Shown piece by piece: positions 8,650-22,995 of a DNA stretch of 64,000 bases; position 1 is the stretch's first letter; each line of letters begins with the position of its first letter. The stretch lies in the NCBI RefSeq assembly GCF_030408395.1, contig NZ_CP046980.1, forward strand, positions 496,001 to 560,000, written 5' to 3'. Under the pieces are notes generated by a model. It worked only from the letters and a program-made list of their open reading frames with translations, was not told where the DNA came from and did not search any database. The stretch comes from Corynebacterium aquatimens (GTDB lineage: Bacteria; Actinomycetota; Actinomycetes; Mycobacteriales; Mycobacteriaceae). A program made the translations under genes and the position numbers.

Positions 8650-9498
8650 GTGACAACAGTGGAATCCCAGCGGGTGAAGGACGATGATGATGCGATTCGC
8701 GCGTCACTCACCGCCCTGAAGACAGCAACGGGTATTCCTGTCGCAATGTATGGCACCCTGCTTGCGGACGATCGTTTGCAGATCACCCAGTGGATCGGCC
8801 TGCGCACGCCGGCGCTGCACAATTTGGTGATTGAGGCCAATCAGGGTGTCGGCGGTCGCGTGGTGTCGACGCGCCGGGCAGTGGGTGTGAGCGATTACAT
8901 GCGCGCAAACGTCATTTCCCATGAGTATGACTACGCGATTCAGGATGAGGGATTGCACTCGATCGTTGCGGTTCCGGTGATCGTCCACAGGGAGATCCGT
9001 GGGGTGCTCTACGTCGGCGTCCACTCGCCGGTGCGCTTGGGGGACAAGGTCATCGAGGAAGTCACCATGACGGCCCGCTCGCTGGAGCAAGACCTCGCCG
9101 TCAATTCTGCTTTACGACGATCGGAGGGCGGCAAAACCGCCTCCAACCCTGGCCGGGCTATGAATGGCGCGGAGTGGGAGCAGATTCGCGCCACGCACTC
9201 GAAGCTGCGGATGCTTGCGAACCGCGTTGAGGATGATTCTGTGCGCCGCGAGCTCGAGCAGCTGTGCGACCAAATGGTTTCCCCGGTGCGCGTAAAACAA
9301 TCAACGAAGCTTTCCGCTCGTGAGCTGGACGTTCTGTCCTGTGTGGCACTAGGTCACACCAACGTTGAAGCAGCGGAAGAAATGGGTATCGGTGCGGAAA
9401 CCGTTAAGTCCTACCTGCGCAGCGTGATGCGTAAGCTCGGTGCCCACACTCGCTATGAAGCGGTGAATGCGGCGCGGCGTATCGGCGCGCTCCCGTAA
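8650..9498 (+). CDS. ramA: LuxR-type transcriptional regulator RamA (acetate and carbon metabolism)
   Basis: With the GTG at 8650 the protein is 282 aa, the length of C. glutamicum RamA. AAGGAG lies 6 nt upstream of this GTG; an in-frame GTG at 8635 would overlap that ribosome site. Residues of about 20-160 form the GAF-like sensory region (SLKTATGIPV, HSIVAVPVIVHREIRGVLYVG). The C-terminal LuxR helix-turn-helix is TKLSARELDVLSCVALG...NVEAAEEMGIGAETVKSYL. In C. glutamicum RamA activates acetate, TCA-cycle and sugar-uptake genes and acts opposite RamB; the same regulon is inferred here. The gene order with cysK/cysE and murA supports orthology. Confidence 0.93.
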   Translation: MTTVESQRVKDDDDAIRASLTALKTATGIPVAMYGTLLADDRLQITQWIGLRTPALHNLVIEANQGVGGRVVSTRRAVGVSDYMRANVISHEYDYAIQDEGLHSIVAVPVIVHREIRGVLYVGVHSPVRLGDKVIEEVTMTARSLEQDLAVNSALRRSEGGKTASNPGRAMNGAEWEQIRATHSKLRMLANRVEDDSVRRELEQLCDQMVSPVRVKQSTKLSARELDVLSCVALGHTNVEAAEEMGIGAETVKSYLRSVMRKLGAHTRYEAVNAARRIGALP

Positions 9499-9522
9499 TG
9501 TTTTCCAGTACCCTTGGCAAGC

Positions 9523-10776
9523 GTGAAGGAACGCTTTCTGGTCACTGGTGGAAACCCGCTTCACGGCGCAGTGCGTGTCGTTGGGGCGAAAAACAGCGTG
9601 CTGAAACTCATGGCCGCGGCTCTGCTCGCGGAGGGCACGACCACGCTGAATAATTGCCCGGAAATCCTTGATGTCCCGCTCATGCGGTCGGTGCTGGAGG
9701 GGCTTGGATGCGCCGTCGAGATTGATGGCTCTGTCGTGCGTATCACGACTCCGGCGCAGATTTCCTCGCTTGCTGATTTTGATGCGGTGCGGCAGTTCCG
9801 TGCGTCGGTATGCGTGCTTGGCCCGCTGACCGCGCGCTGCGGTGAGGCGAAGGTTGCGCTGCCGGGCGGCGATGCGATTGGTAACCGCCCACTGGATATG
9901 CACCAGTCGGGCTTGGAGAAGCTTGGCGCCACCACTCACATCGAACACGGCGCTGTAGTGGCCCGTGCGGAAAAACTCACGGGTGCGAAAATCAACCTCG
10001 ATTTTCCTTCGGTTGGCGCGACCGAAAATATTCTTACGGCAGCAGTACTTGCCGACGGCACGACGACCCTGGACAACGCCGCCCGCGAACCAGAAATCGT
10101 CGATCTGTGTGAGATGCTCAACCAGATGGGGGCGAAGATTAGCGGTGCGGGGACGTCCACGTTGGTGATTGAGGGCGTCGATAAGCTTGAGCCCACGGAA
10201 CACACCGTCGTGGGCGACCGAATCGTCGCTGGTACGTGGGCGTATGCGGCGGCAATGACCCAAGGCGACGTGACGGTTGGCGGGATTGCGCCGCGCCACT
10301 TGCACCTGGCCTTGTCGAAGCTGAAGACCGCAGGCGCGAACGTGGAAACCTATGAATCCGGCTTCCGCGTGCGGATGGATGGCCGCGCGAAGGCGGTTGA
10401 CTACCAGACCTTGCCGTTCCCGGGATTCCCCACGGACCTCCAGCCCATGGCCATCGCGCTTAACGCGGTTGCGGAGGGAACCTCCGTGATTACGGAGAAC
10501 GTTTTTGAATCTCGCTTCCGCTTTGTTGATGAGATGCTTCGGCTTGGTGCCGACGCGACCGTTGATGGCCACCATGTTGTCCTTCGCGGGGTGGAGCAGC
10601 TGTCGTCGACCGAGGTCTGGTCTTCCGACATCCGCGCCGGCGCCGGCCTTGTTCTCGCTGGTCTGGTGGCTGACGGCGACACCGTCGTCCATGACGTCGC
10701 GCACATTGACCGCGGCTACCCGCACTTCGTCGAGGACCTCACATCGCTTGGTGCGTCCATTTCCCGCGTCAGCTAA
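9523..10776 (+). CDS. murA: UDP-N-acetylglucosamine 1-carboxyvinyltransferase
   Basis: A 417-aa enzyme that transfers enolpyruvyl from PEP to UDP-GlcNAc, the first committed step of peptidoglycan synthesis. Features seen are [19 protein letters not shown] near the N terminus (Lys and Asn of the active site) and [14 protein letters not shown]. In the catalytic loop the sequence is [11 protein letters not shown]: the usual Cys (Cys115 of E. coli) is Asp (about residue 117), as in mycobacterial MurA. That change is known to give intrinsic fosfomycin resistance. The GTG at 9523 ([10 protein letters not shown]) is preferred; TTG at 9514 would add three residues. It starts 24 bp after ramA. Confidence 0.92.
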   Translation: MKERFLVTGGNPLHGAVRVVGAKNSVLKLMAAALLAEGTTTLNNCPEILDVPLMRSVLEGLGCAVEIDGSVVRITTPAQISSLADFDAVRQFRASVCVLGPLTARCGEAKVALPGGDAIGNRPLDMHQSGLEKLGATTHIEHGAVVARAEKLTGAKINLDFPSVGATENILTAAVLADGTTTLDNAAREPEIVDLCEMLNQMGAKISGAGTSTLVIEGVDKLEPTEHTVVGDRIVAGTWAYAAAMTQGDVTVGGIAPRHLHLALSKLKTAGANVETYESGFRVRMDGRAKAVDYQTLPFPGFPTDLQPMAIALNAVAEGTSVITENVFESRFRFVDEMLRLGADATVDGHHVVLRGVEQLSSTEVWSSDIRAGAGLVLAGLVADGDTVVHDVAHIDRGYPHFVEDLTSLGASISRVS

Positions 10777-11521
10777 TCGCTTCGCGCGAAAAACCGCAGG
10801 TAAACGCATGCTTTACGACGGATCCCCACCCCTTTTCCCCATTTAACCCGAAACACGTCCAAGAAACCGCGTAAAAACGGGGTGTGAGCAGGGAATTTGT
10901 GTTGTGCGTGGACGGTGTGTAACTTAGTTCAAGTCAGCGCGACCGACAACGCCTCGCCGACTGGCCCGAGAAAACATCGGGAGTTCGGTTTTAAAGAGTG
11001 GCGGTAGGAAAACGAGTGTTGGCAAGACTCTCACTTAAGACTTCATTATGAGGCGAGTTTGACTCCGCTTCATGTGAGTGTGTAGGGTCATCCAAGCTGC
11101 TTGATCGGATTGCTTGTGTGGTTCGGTGGGTGTGCGTGTGTTGTGTGAGAACTCGATAGTGTGCCAATTGTTTTGTTTGGATTGGTTTGTGTGATTGGCT
11201 GCATGCTTTTTTGTGTGTGGTGTGTGCTGGTTGCTGCGGCGTGAACCTTTGATGGCGTCGTGGTGTTCTGGTTGGTTGCATGGGCTGATTGGATTTTGTT
11301 GTGTTCTGGTTTTTCCTCGTCGGATGCGGGATGCAACGTTGATGCTGTGACTGCGCATGTTTTTGTGTGTGTGGTTGTGGTGTTTGGTAATTTTTGGATT
11401 TTTTTATGAGCCAGTTCATGCTTCCGGCGGCTGAGTGTTGTTGGTTGTTGGTTGTGTGGGTGGTTTGTTTTGGTTGGGTTTTGGGCTTTTCACGGCCTGT
11501 TTCACTTTGTTTGTTGAAACT
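10777..11521 (+). promoter_or_regulatory. rrn operon promoter and leader region
   Basis: A gene-free 745-bp region. A possible promoter is TTGTGT (10897-10902), 17 bp, TAACTT (10920-10925). From about 11100 the + strand becomes strongly T/G-rich, a transcribed leader with few C residues. GTTTCA...TGAAAC near 11500 could form a hairpin just before 16S. The long minus-strand open frame here is an artefact of the base bias. Promoter assignment is tentative. Confidence 0.45.
11141..11162 (+). promoter_or_regulatory. boxA-like antitermination element in rrn leader
   Basis: TGTGTGAGAACTCGATAGTG is repeated with one change in the 16S-23S spacer (about 13385-13404, CTC to CTG). Such a TGAGAACT..ATAGTG element in both leader and spacer is typical of the antitermination (nut/boxA-like) signals of actinobacterial rrn operons. 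Confidence 0.5.
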
Positions 11522-16551
<5,030 letters not shown>

Positions 16552-16670
16552 CCCCAACACAAACACGTCAGGGGCACACCAAACAAAAACACGCAAACCT
16601 CTCGTATGCAACGCGTCCACTACCCGGTCACTGACACACCACAAACACAAAACATTAAAGCCCCAAAAAC

Positions 16671-16789
16671 GTGTCGGTGGTAATAGCAGTGGGGACACGC
16701 CCGGTCCCATTCCGAACCCGGAAGCTAAGCCCACCAGCGCTGATGGTACTGCACCCGGGAGGGTGTGGGAGAGTAAGTCACCGCCGACC
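16671..16789 (+). rRNA. rrf: 5S ribosomal RNA
   Basis: GTGTCGGTGG at the 5' end pairs with CCGCCGAC at the 3' end. The internal CCCATTCCGAACCCGGAAG is the conserved 5S loop B/C region. Between 23S and 5S (16552-16670) is only A/C-rich spacer. Confidence 0.92.
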
Positions 16790-16989
16790 AACAAACAACA
16801 ACAACAACAAAATAAAACAAACAAACAAACGAATAAGCACAGCGCCCGTCGACAAGGATGCCACCCAGCACCCACCACGACGGGCGCTTCACTATCCCAA
16901 AAAACCCGCCGAAACCCGGGCACCGTCCGTTGCGTAGGATGGTTGACGCTAGAACAATGCGTGCAGGACAAAAAGACGGAGGTAGTCGA
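16790..16989 (+). terminator. rrn 3' flank with A/C-rich tract and possible terminator
   Basis: After 5S comes a 50-nt A/C-only-like tract (ACAACAACAACAACAAAA and similar). Then GCGCCCGTCG (about 16842) and CGACGGGCGC (about 16879) form an inverted repeat with a long loop. It lacks a good T-run, so termination here is uncertain. GGAGG at 16978-16982 is the ribosome site of the next gene. Confidence 0.35.
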
Positions 16990-17793
16990 GTGGGTAGGCA
17001 TGAGCGGATTGAGGACGATCCAATTATTGACGCAGGCGTGGCTCGCTCGGCGCAGGAACCTGCGGGTCGTCGCGCGGCCGCTCGGGCCGTGGACCTGGTG
17101 AAAACCTACGGGAAGGGCGACACCACTGTGTATGCCCTGAACGGTATCAACGTGGAGTTCATGGCGAATGAGTTCACGGCGATTATGGGACCGTCGGGAA
17201 GCGGAAAATCAACGCTGATGCACACGATGGCCGGCCTGGATTCGTTCACGTCCGGATCGGCATTCATCGGAGATACTGACCTGTCCACGTTGAAGGACAA
17301 GGAGCTGACGGACCTGCGTCGTGACCGGCTGGGTTTCATTTTCCAATCGTTCAACTTGGTGCCTACGCTCACGGCGGCGGAGAACATCACGCTGCCGACG
17401 GATATCGCGGGCGGCAAGATCGACAAAGCGTGGTTCAACGAGATCACGAAGCGCTTGGGCCTGTCCAATCGCCTGAGCCACCGCCCGGCGGAGCTTTCGG
17501 GTGGTCAGCAGCAGCGCGTCGCATGCGCGCGTGCGTTGGTGAGCAAGCCGGAGATCATTTTCGGCGATGAGCCCACGGGTAATCTTGATTCGAATTCGTC
17601 TCGCGAGGTGCTCGACATCTTGCGCACCGCTGTCGACCGCGACGGCCAGACGGTGGTGATTGTGACGCATGACGCGCGCGCGGCGTCGTACGCGGATCGC
17701 GTGGTGTTCCTCGCCGACGGCCAGATCGTCAATGAGATGCGCGAGCCCACCATGGAGAAAATCCTCGCCACGATGTCCGGAATCGAGGGCTAA
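16990..17793 (+). CDS. ABC transporter ATP-binding protein (MacB/LolD type)
   Basis: A 267-aa ATPase from the GTG at 16990. GGAGG lies 7 nt upstream, which decides against the much longer frame beginning at 16858 whose first 44 codons look non-coding. Motifs: Walker A GPSGSGKST (about residue 67), Q-loop FIFQSFNLVPTLTA, signature LSGGQQQR, Walker B IIFGDEPTGNLD and switch VTHD. It partners with the FtsX-like permease encoded immediately downstream (1-bp overlap). Together they are a MacB/YknYZ-type system that exports or extracts envelope substrates; the substrate is unknown. Confidence 0.9.
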   Translation: MGRHERIEDDPIIDAGVARSAQEPAGRRAAARAVDLVKTYGKGDTTVYALNGINVEFMANEFTAIMGPSGSGKSTLMHTMAGLDSFTSGSAFIGDTDLSTLKDKELTDLRRDRLGFIFQSFNLVPTLTAAENITLPTDIAGGKIDKAWFNEITKRLGLSNRLSHRPAELSGGQQQRVACARALVSKPEIIFGDEPTGNLDSNSSREVLDILRTAVDRDGQTVVIVTHDARAASYADRVVFLADGQIVNEMREPTMEKILATMSGIEG

Positions 17794-20348
17794 TGGGCGC
17801 GCTGACCAAGGTTTCTTTACGTAACGTCGGCGCCCACAAGTTGCGGCTGGCACTAACGGTGCTCGCTGTCGTGTTGGGCACGGCGTTCATTTCCGGTTCC
17901 ATGATGTTCACAAACATGTTGGAGCGCACGTTTGACTCCGCGGTGTCCAACACTTTCAGCGGGGTGGACGCAGCGGTGGAGCCCGCGGAAAATCAGGTCG
18001 CGGTGCCAGTGAAGACCGTCGATAAGATGAGGCAAAGCCCGCTTATCGACGACATCAATATCATCGATTCGGTCACCGTCGTGGTTGCACGTGAGGACTT
18101 GGAGCCGGTGCAAACCGGTGGTGCCTCGCAGGTGAGCGTCTACTATCCAGAGGACCGCAGCGCGCGCGAACCGCTCACACTGACCGAGGGCGCCGCGCCA
18201 AAGGGGGCTAAGCAGGCGATCATCAACGCTGACGGAGCGTTAAAGCATGGGATCTCGGTTGGGGACGAGATCATCGTCGTCGATACGCAAACGCGCCATA
18301 CGTTTACCGTCGTGGGCCTCTATGAGGATGAGCTTGGTACGTCTGGCGGGCTAAAGCTGCTTATCGACGAACCCACGTACCTAGACTTCTACTCCCCGCG
18401 TGAGGGGTACCCGAGCCTGGCGGTTTCGGCGGTGGAAGGCACGACGTCTGCGCAGTTGGTGAGTGAGCTGCGCGGCGAATTCCCCGATTTAAAGATCGAA
18501 GAAGGTCAGGTCGTGGCGGACCGGATCTCAAAGGAGATCCGCAACGCGTTATCGTTCATCAGCTACTTCCTCATCGCGTTCGGTCTGGTGGGTCTGCTCG
18601 TGGGCACGTTCTTGATTGCCAACACGTTCTCTATGATCGTGGCGCAGCGGACGAAGGAATTCGCGTTGCTGCGAGCACTGGGTGCGGCGCAGCGGCAGAT
18701 TACGCGGTCGGTCGTTGTAGAAGCGGTCATCGTCGGTGTGATTGGTTCAGCGGTGGGCGTCGTTGCAGGCCTTGGCATCGTCTCGCTGATCCGAGCGATC
18801 ATGGAGCGCCAAGGCGCGGAGCTGCCCGGAGCCGGCCTGGGATTGTCCTGGGACGCGGTGGTAATTCCGATACTGGTGGGCTTGGTAGTGACTGTTCTGT
18901 CCGCGTGGGCGCCAGCGCGTCGCGCGGGTCGGGTGCAGCCGGTCGAGGCGATGCGCTCCAGTGAAGCCGCGGCGCCGCAACCGTTGAAGGTCCGGACGAT
19001 TATCGGGGCGATCCTCTTGGCCGCGGGGGCTGCGTTCGTGGCGTGGGGTGTTTCCTGGGAGGACGGCTCGACGGGTAACCGGGCATCGTTGGTGGGTGTC
19101 GCGGCGGTGTGCGTGATCGTCGGGCTGTTCCTCGCGGGGCCGGCGCTCTCACTGCCGATCGTGCCTGGCTTGGGGCGCGTACTTGGAGCGCCGTTTGGCG
19201 CTGTGGGGTCGTTGGCTGCGACGAACTCGAAGCGCAACCCGCGGCGCGTTGCGGCGACGGCGTTTGCGCTCATGCTGGGCATCGCTCTGGTCACGGTCAT
19301 TGGCATGCTCGGGGCGACGATGCAGCGCAGCGTGGACGACGTTTTAGAAAACGAGGTTAACGCTGACTACGTCATGTACGGCCCGCAAATGGGATCGTTC
19401 CCGATTCCGGCTGATCTGCCCGAGCGCGTTGCCAAGGTGGACGGGGTGACAGACGTGATGTCCAACGCGAACGCCCCGCTCACCGTCAATGGCAAGTATG
19501 AGATTGGCTTCGGGGGCGAGGGCGTCTCCACGGTTTTGTCGGGTGACCCCGCCAAATTGCTCAAGCTTGACGTTGTCGAAGGCGTGTCCGATTTAAGCGG
19601 CGGCGGAGTGCTGATGAACGCCACTAAAGCCGAGGAAATGGGCGTCAAGGTGGGCCAGGAGGTGGAAATTGCTGCACCGGGGGTCTCGCCGAAGAAGGTG
19701 AAAGCACCCGTCGTCGGGTTGTTCGGGGACAGTAATATTCTCAGCGGTTGGGCGATCGCCGAACCGACAGCAAAGGACGTGCTGCCCCCACAGATGTTCA
19801 TGGTCGCGATGGTCGGCGTGAACAATGACGGTTCGGTCACCGACGAACAACTGCGGATCAACCTGGAAAACGCGGTGAAGCAGGACATCGTCGTGCAGGT
19901 CTACACCGCGAAGGAAGTGGGCGGCGAGGCCTCGAAGTTCATCGACCAGATGTTGTCGATTCTGTATGCCCTGTTGTCCTTAGCCGTGGTGATCGCGATT
20001 CTGGGCATCGTCAACACGCTCACGCTGTCTGTCATTGAGAGGCGTCAGGAAATTGGCATGCTCCGTGCCGTCGGTACGCGACGCGGCCAAGTGCGCCGCA
20101 TGATCGTTCTGGAAAGCGTTCAGATCGCGATCTTCGGCGCGCTTCTGGGCATTGTCACCGGCTTGATTCTGGGCTGGGCGTTCTTGACGGTGCTGAAGGA
20201 CCAGGGCTTAGAAAACATCGCGATCCCGTGGACGATGCTGGCCGTCGTGCTTGTGTCCTCCGTGGTCGTGGGGCTTGTCGCCGCGGTCTGGCCGGCGGTG
20301 CGCGCTGCACGCACGCCACCGCTGGACGCGATCGTCGACGAAAACTAG
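17793..20348 (+). CDS. FtsX-like ABC transporter permease
   Basis: An 851-aa membrane protein with two FtsX/MacB permease units. An N-terminal helix (LALTVLAVVLGTAFISGSMMF) is followed by a large extracytoplasmic domain, three helices near residues 245-380, a second pair of helices near 400-500, another extracytoplasmic domain with G/V/A-rich content, and three C-terminal helices with the conserved ERRQEIGMLRAVGTRRGQVR. Eight to ten membrane segments of this duplicated form are typical of actinobacterial type VII-like ABC permeases. The start overlaps the ATPase stop. Two copies of the iterated 11-mer (18041, 18359) and one near-match (18018) occur within 350 bp. Confidence 0.9.
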   Translation: MGALTKVSLRNVGAHKLRLALTVLAVVLGTAFISGSMMFTNMLERTFDSAVSNTFSGVDAAVEPAENQVAVPVKTVDKMRQSPLIDDINIIDSVTVVVAREDLEPVQTGGASQVSVYYPEDRSAREPLTLTEGAAPKGAKQAIINADGALKHGISVGDEIIVVDTQTRHTFTVVGLYEDELGTSGGLKLLIDEPTYLDFYSPREGYPSLAVSAVEGTTSAQLVSELRGEFPDLKIEEGQVVADRISKEIRNALSFISYFLIAFGLVGLLVGTFLIANTFSMIVAQRTKEFALLRALGAAQRQITRSVVVEAVIVGVIGSAVGVVAGLGIVSLIRAIMERQGAELPGAGLGLSWDAVVIPILVGLVVTVLSAWAPARRAGRVQPVEAMRSSEAAAPQPLKVRTIIGAILLAAGAAFVAWGVSWEDGSTGNRASLVGVAAVCVIVGLFLAGPALSLPIVPGLGRVLGAPFGAVGSLAATNSKRNPRRVAATAFALMLGIALVTVIGMLGATMQRSVDDVLENEVNADYVMYGPQMGSFPIPADLPERVAKVDGVTDVMSNANAPLTVNGKYEIGFGGEGVSTVLSGDPAKLLKLDVVEGVSDLSGGGVLMNATKAEEMGVKVGQEVEIAAPGVSPKKVKAPVVGLFGDSNILSGWAIAEPTAKDVLPPQMFMVAMVGVNNDGSVTDEQLRINLENAVKQDIVVQVYTAKEVGGEASKFIDQMLSILYALLSLAVVIAILGIVNTLTLSVIERRQEIGMLRAVGTRRGQVRRMIVLESVQIAIFGALLGIVTGLILGWAFLTVLKDQGLENIAIPWTMLAVVLVSSVVVGLVAAVWPAVRAARTPPLDAIVDEN

Positions 20349-20399
20349 CCGCGCCGCGCCAGCCGCCCGCCGCGGCTTCCTCGCCGGCTCAGCCCACTC

Positions 20400-20804
20400 C
20401 TACCCCGCGAATTCCGCCGGGAACACCTGCCCGCCGCCAATCACGGCGCCCAGCCAGGCGGCGAGGATGCCCAACGCGCCCGTCGCGAAGGCGTAGTGCA
20501 TGAGCGCTGCATATTCGTTGCGTTGCGCCATCTGGCCGAGCTCCTTGGCCAAGGTCGACAGCGTCGAACACGAGCCAGCAAAACCCGCGCCGGCCACAGC
20601 GGGCCAGATCCCCGGCATGGTGCTGGCGAACCCGAAAACAGCGCACCCAATCATGTTGGCCGCCCACGTCCCAGCATGGGCGCTGGGTAGGTGGGTCAGC
20701 GCCCAGCGCGTGATGCCGCCAACGAACGCACCCGCACCCACCGCGACGAGGAGTACGACGGAATCCTCGTGGAACAGCCTAAAAAGTTCGATCTGGTCCA
20801 TCAT
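20400..20804 (-). CDS. crcB: fluoride channel subunit CrcB (second of pair)
   Basis: A 134-aa protein with four membrane helices. GAGAFVGGITRWAL and the NMIGCAVFGF helix match the Fluc/CrcB signature (G..GA..R..., N.xG..xxG), and GFAGSCSTLST matches the conserved GFCGxxTTFST segment. It exports toxic fluoride. The ATG at 20804 overlaps the TGA of the upstream crcB gene (ATGATG), so the subunits are translated together. Gram-positive bacteria often encode two different subunits that act as a heterodimer. Confidence 0.88.
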   Translation of the reverse strand: MMDQIELFRLFHEDSVVLLVAVGAGAFVGGITRWALTHLPSAHAGTWAANMIGCAVFGFASTMPGIWPAVAGAGFAGSCSTLSTLAKELGQMAQRNEYAALMHYAFATGALGILAAWLGAVIGGGQVFPAEFAG

Positions 20805-21145
20805 CGTGCTCGTCTCCTGCGCGCGTCGTTACCCTGAACCCACGCGATGACGCACGCGAACATGGTTGCCGCGATGTAGGCCGCGGCGCTGATGGGGTAG
20901 ATCCGAGCGGCGGTGTGCGCGGGGGCGGAAAACGTCGAGAGACCACCCAAAAGCCCCTTGCCCCAGAAAGGCGGCGGGTCGAAAAGCCCCATCGCGTAAC
21001 ACGCCACGATGTTGATCGTCAGCGTGATGATGACTTCGGCGACAACGTTTAACGGAATCGCCGAGGTAAGCGTGAAGCGAACCAACGCGCCGAAAGAAGC
21101 GCCGACGCCGATTGCCAGCGCGTCTCTGAAACCGTTGGTGAGCAC
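20801..21145 (-). CDS. crcB: fluoride channel subunit CrcB (first of pair)
   Basis: A 114-aa four-helix protein. GVGASFGALVRFTLT and TLTINIVACYAMGLF are the GxxxGAxxR and N.xG elements; GLLGGLSTFSAPA is the conserved GxxGxxSTFS stretch. It precedes the second crcB with a 4-bp overlap. I see no fluoride-riboswitch-like leader before the start, but the upstream gap to pgm is only about 120 bp and was judged by eye. Confidence 0.86.
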   Translation of the reverse strand: MLTNGFRDALAIGVGASFGALVRFTLTSAIPLNVVAEVIITLTINIVACYAMGLFDPPPFWGKGLLGGLSTFSAPAHTAARIYPISAAAYIAATMFACVIAWVQGNDARRRRAR

Positions 21146-21267
21146 TATTCCACGCTAGTCCATTCAACGGCTTGCTCGCGTGAAGCTCGCGCGCCCACCG
21201 TGGCGAAAACGCACCAGCACGGGGACAATGGGAGATACATGCATCCACCCGCGAGCAAGGAGCACCC

Positions 21268-22923
21268 ATGGCGCACGACAGAGCTGGCCAGTTGGCACAA
21301 GAATCGGACCTGATTGACATCGCGGAGGTTGTCGCCGCGTACTACACCCGCGACATTGACGCGTCGAACCCTGACCAGCAAGTGGCGTTCGGCACGTCCG
21401 GCCACCGCGGTTCAAGTCTGGACAACGCGTTCAACGAGCAGCACATTCTGGCCACCACCCAAGCGATCGTCGACTACCGCCGCGACAACAACATTGGTGG
21501 TCCCATTTACGTCGGCCGCGACACGCACGCGCTCTCAGAGCCAGCGATGATCTCCGCGCTTGAGGTCCTCGTGGCCAATGAGGTGCACGTGCTTGTCGAC
21601 GATCGGGGGCGCTACACCCCGACCCCCGCCGTGTCGCATGCGATTTTGTCGCACAATGCGTCGTTAAGCGGCGGCGTGACGGGCACGGACCCGAAGCGCG
21701 CTGACGGCATCGTGATCACCCCCTCGCACAATCCGCCGCGTGACGGCGGTTTCAAGTACAACCCGCCGTCAGGCGGCCCAGCAGACACGGACGCAACGGA
21801 CTGGATTGCGGCGCGGGCCAATGACTACCTTGCGAACGCCCTGGAGGGCGTTCGCCGAACGTCGATAAGCGGCGTGCTCGATGACAAGGTGTCGCGCCAC
21901 CCGTTCATGGACAATTACGTCGCTGACCTGCCAAACGTGGTGGACATTGACGCGATCAAAGCCTCCGGCCTGAAAATCGGTGCCGATCCAATGGGCGGCG
22001 CCAGCGTCGACTACTGGGGCGCGATCGCTGAGGCGCATGGGCTGAACCTCACCGTGGTCAACCCCAGCGTGGATGCGACCTGGCGATTCATGACTCTCGA
22101 CACCGACGGCAAGATCCGCATGGACTGCTCCTCGCCGAACTCCATGGCCAGCCTCGTGCACAACCGTGACAAGTACGACATCGCCACGGGCAACGACGCG
22201 GATGCGGACCGCCACGGCATCGTCACCCCGGATGCCGGCCTGATGAACCCGAACCACTACCTGGCTGTTGCCATTGAGTACCTGTTCAGCCACCGCGACG
22301 GCTGGGGCGCGGAGACGGCAGTGGGCAAGACGCTGGTGTCGTCGTCGATGATCGACCGCGTCGTGGAGTCGCTCGGCCGCACGCTCGTCGAGGTCCCCGT
22401 TGGGTTCAAGTGGTTCGTGCCTGGGCTTATCGACGGCACCATCGGCTTCGGCGGCGAAGAATCCGCTGGTGCATCCTTCCTGCGCAAAGATGGAACCGTG
22501 TGGTCCACCGACAAGGACGGCCTGATCATGGACCTGCTGGCCAGCGAGATCACCGCTGTGACCGGTAAGACCCCGTCGCAGCGCTACCGCGAGCTGGAGG
22601 AGAAATTCGGCGCGCCGCTCTACGCCCGCACCGACGCCGAGGCGAACCGCGAGCAAAAGGCCATCTTGAAGAAGCTCTCGCCCGAGCAAGTCACCGCGTC
22701 CACCCTGGCTGGCGACGACATCACCGCCAAACTCACCGAAGCACCCGGCAACGGCGCCGCCATCGGCGGGTTGAAGGTGACAACCGACCGGGCCTGGTTC
22801 GCCGCACGACCTTCCGGCACCGAGGACAAGTACAAGATCTACGCCGAGTCCTTTGCCGGCGAGGAGCACCTGGCCAAAGTGCAAGACGAGGCGCAGAAGC
22901 TGGTCGCCGACGTTCTCGGCTAA
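21268..22923 (+). CDS. pgm: phosphoglucomutase, alpha-D-glucose phosphate-specific
   Basis: A 551-aa enzyme that interconverts glucose-1-phosphate and glucose-6-phosphate, feeding glycogen, trehalose and cell-wall sugar synthesis. The phosphoserine loop is [15 protein letters not shown] (Ser about 153). The metal loop is DADADRHG (about 311). The sugar-binding loop is [11 protein letters not shown], and the phosphate-binding loop is [15 protein letters not shown] near the C terminus. The start ATG at 21268 has AAGGAG upstream. Divergent from the crcB pair. Confidence 0.95.
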   Translation: MAHDRAGQLAQESDLIDIAEVVAAYYTRDIDASNPDQQVAFGTSGHRGSSLDNAFNEQHILATTQAIVDYRRDNNIGGPIYVGRDTHALSEPAMISALEVLVANEVHVLVDDRGRYTPTPAVSHAILSHNASLSGGVTGTDPKRADGIVITPSHNPPRDGGFKYNPPSGGPADTDATDWIAARANDYLANALEGVRRTSISGVLDDKVSRHPFMDNYVADLPNVVDIDAIKASGLKIGADPMGGASVDYWGAIAEAHGLNLTVVNPSVDATWRFMTLDTDGKIRMDCSSPNSMASLVHNRDKYDIATGNDADADRHGIVTPDAGLMNPNHYLAVAIEYLFSHRDGWGAETAVGKTLVSSSMIDRVVESLGRTLVEVPVGFKWFVPGLIDGTIGFGGEESAGASFLRKDGTVWSTDKDGLIMDLLASEITAVTGKTPSQRYRELEEKFGAPLYARTDAEANREQKAILKKLSPEQVTASTLAGDDITAKLTEAPGNGAAIGGLKVTTDRAWFAARPSGTEDKYKIYAESFAGEEHLAKVQDEAQKLVADVLG

Positions 22924-22940
22924 ACCCCTCGGCCGCAGTC

Positions 22941-22963
22941 CTCGGCCGAACCCTTCGGCCGAG
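22941..22963 (+). terminator. perfect hairpin after pgm
   Basis: CTCGGCCGAA, loop CCC, TTCGGCCGAG: a perfect 10-bp stem 17 nt after the pgm stop. No T-run follows, so it may stabilise the mRNA end rather than terminate. Confidence 0.5.
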
Positions 22964-22995
22964 ACGCACGCTGTTCATGCGGTAGGGTTTCAGTC

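Noticed and set aside
9349..10809. 486-aa antisense frame opposite murA
   Set aside because: Shadow of murA; no recognisable domain.
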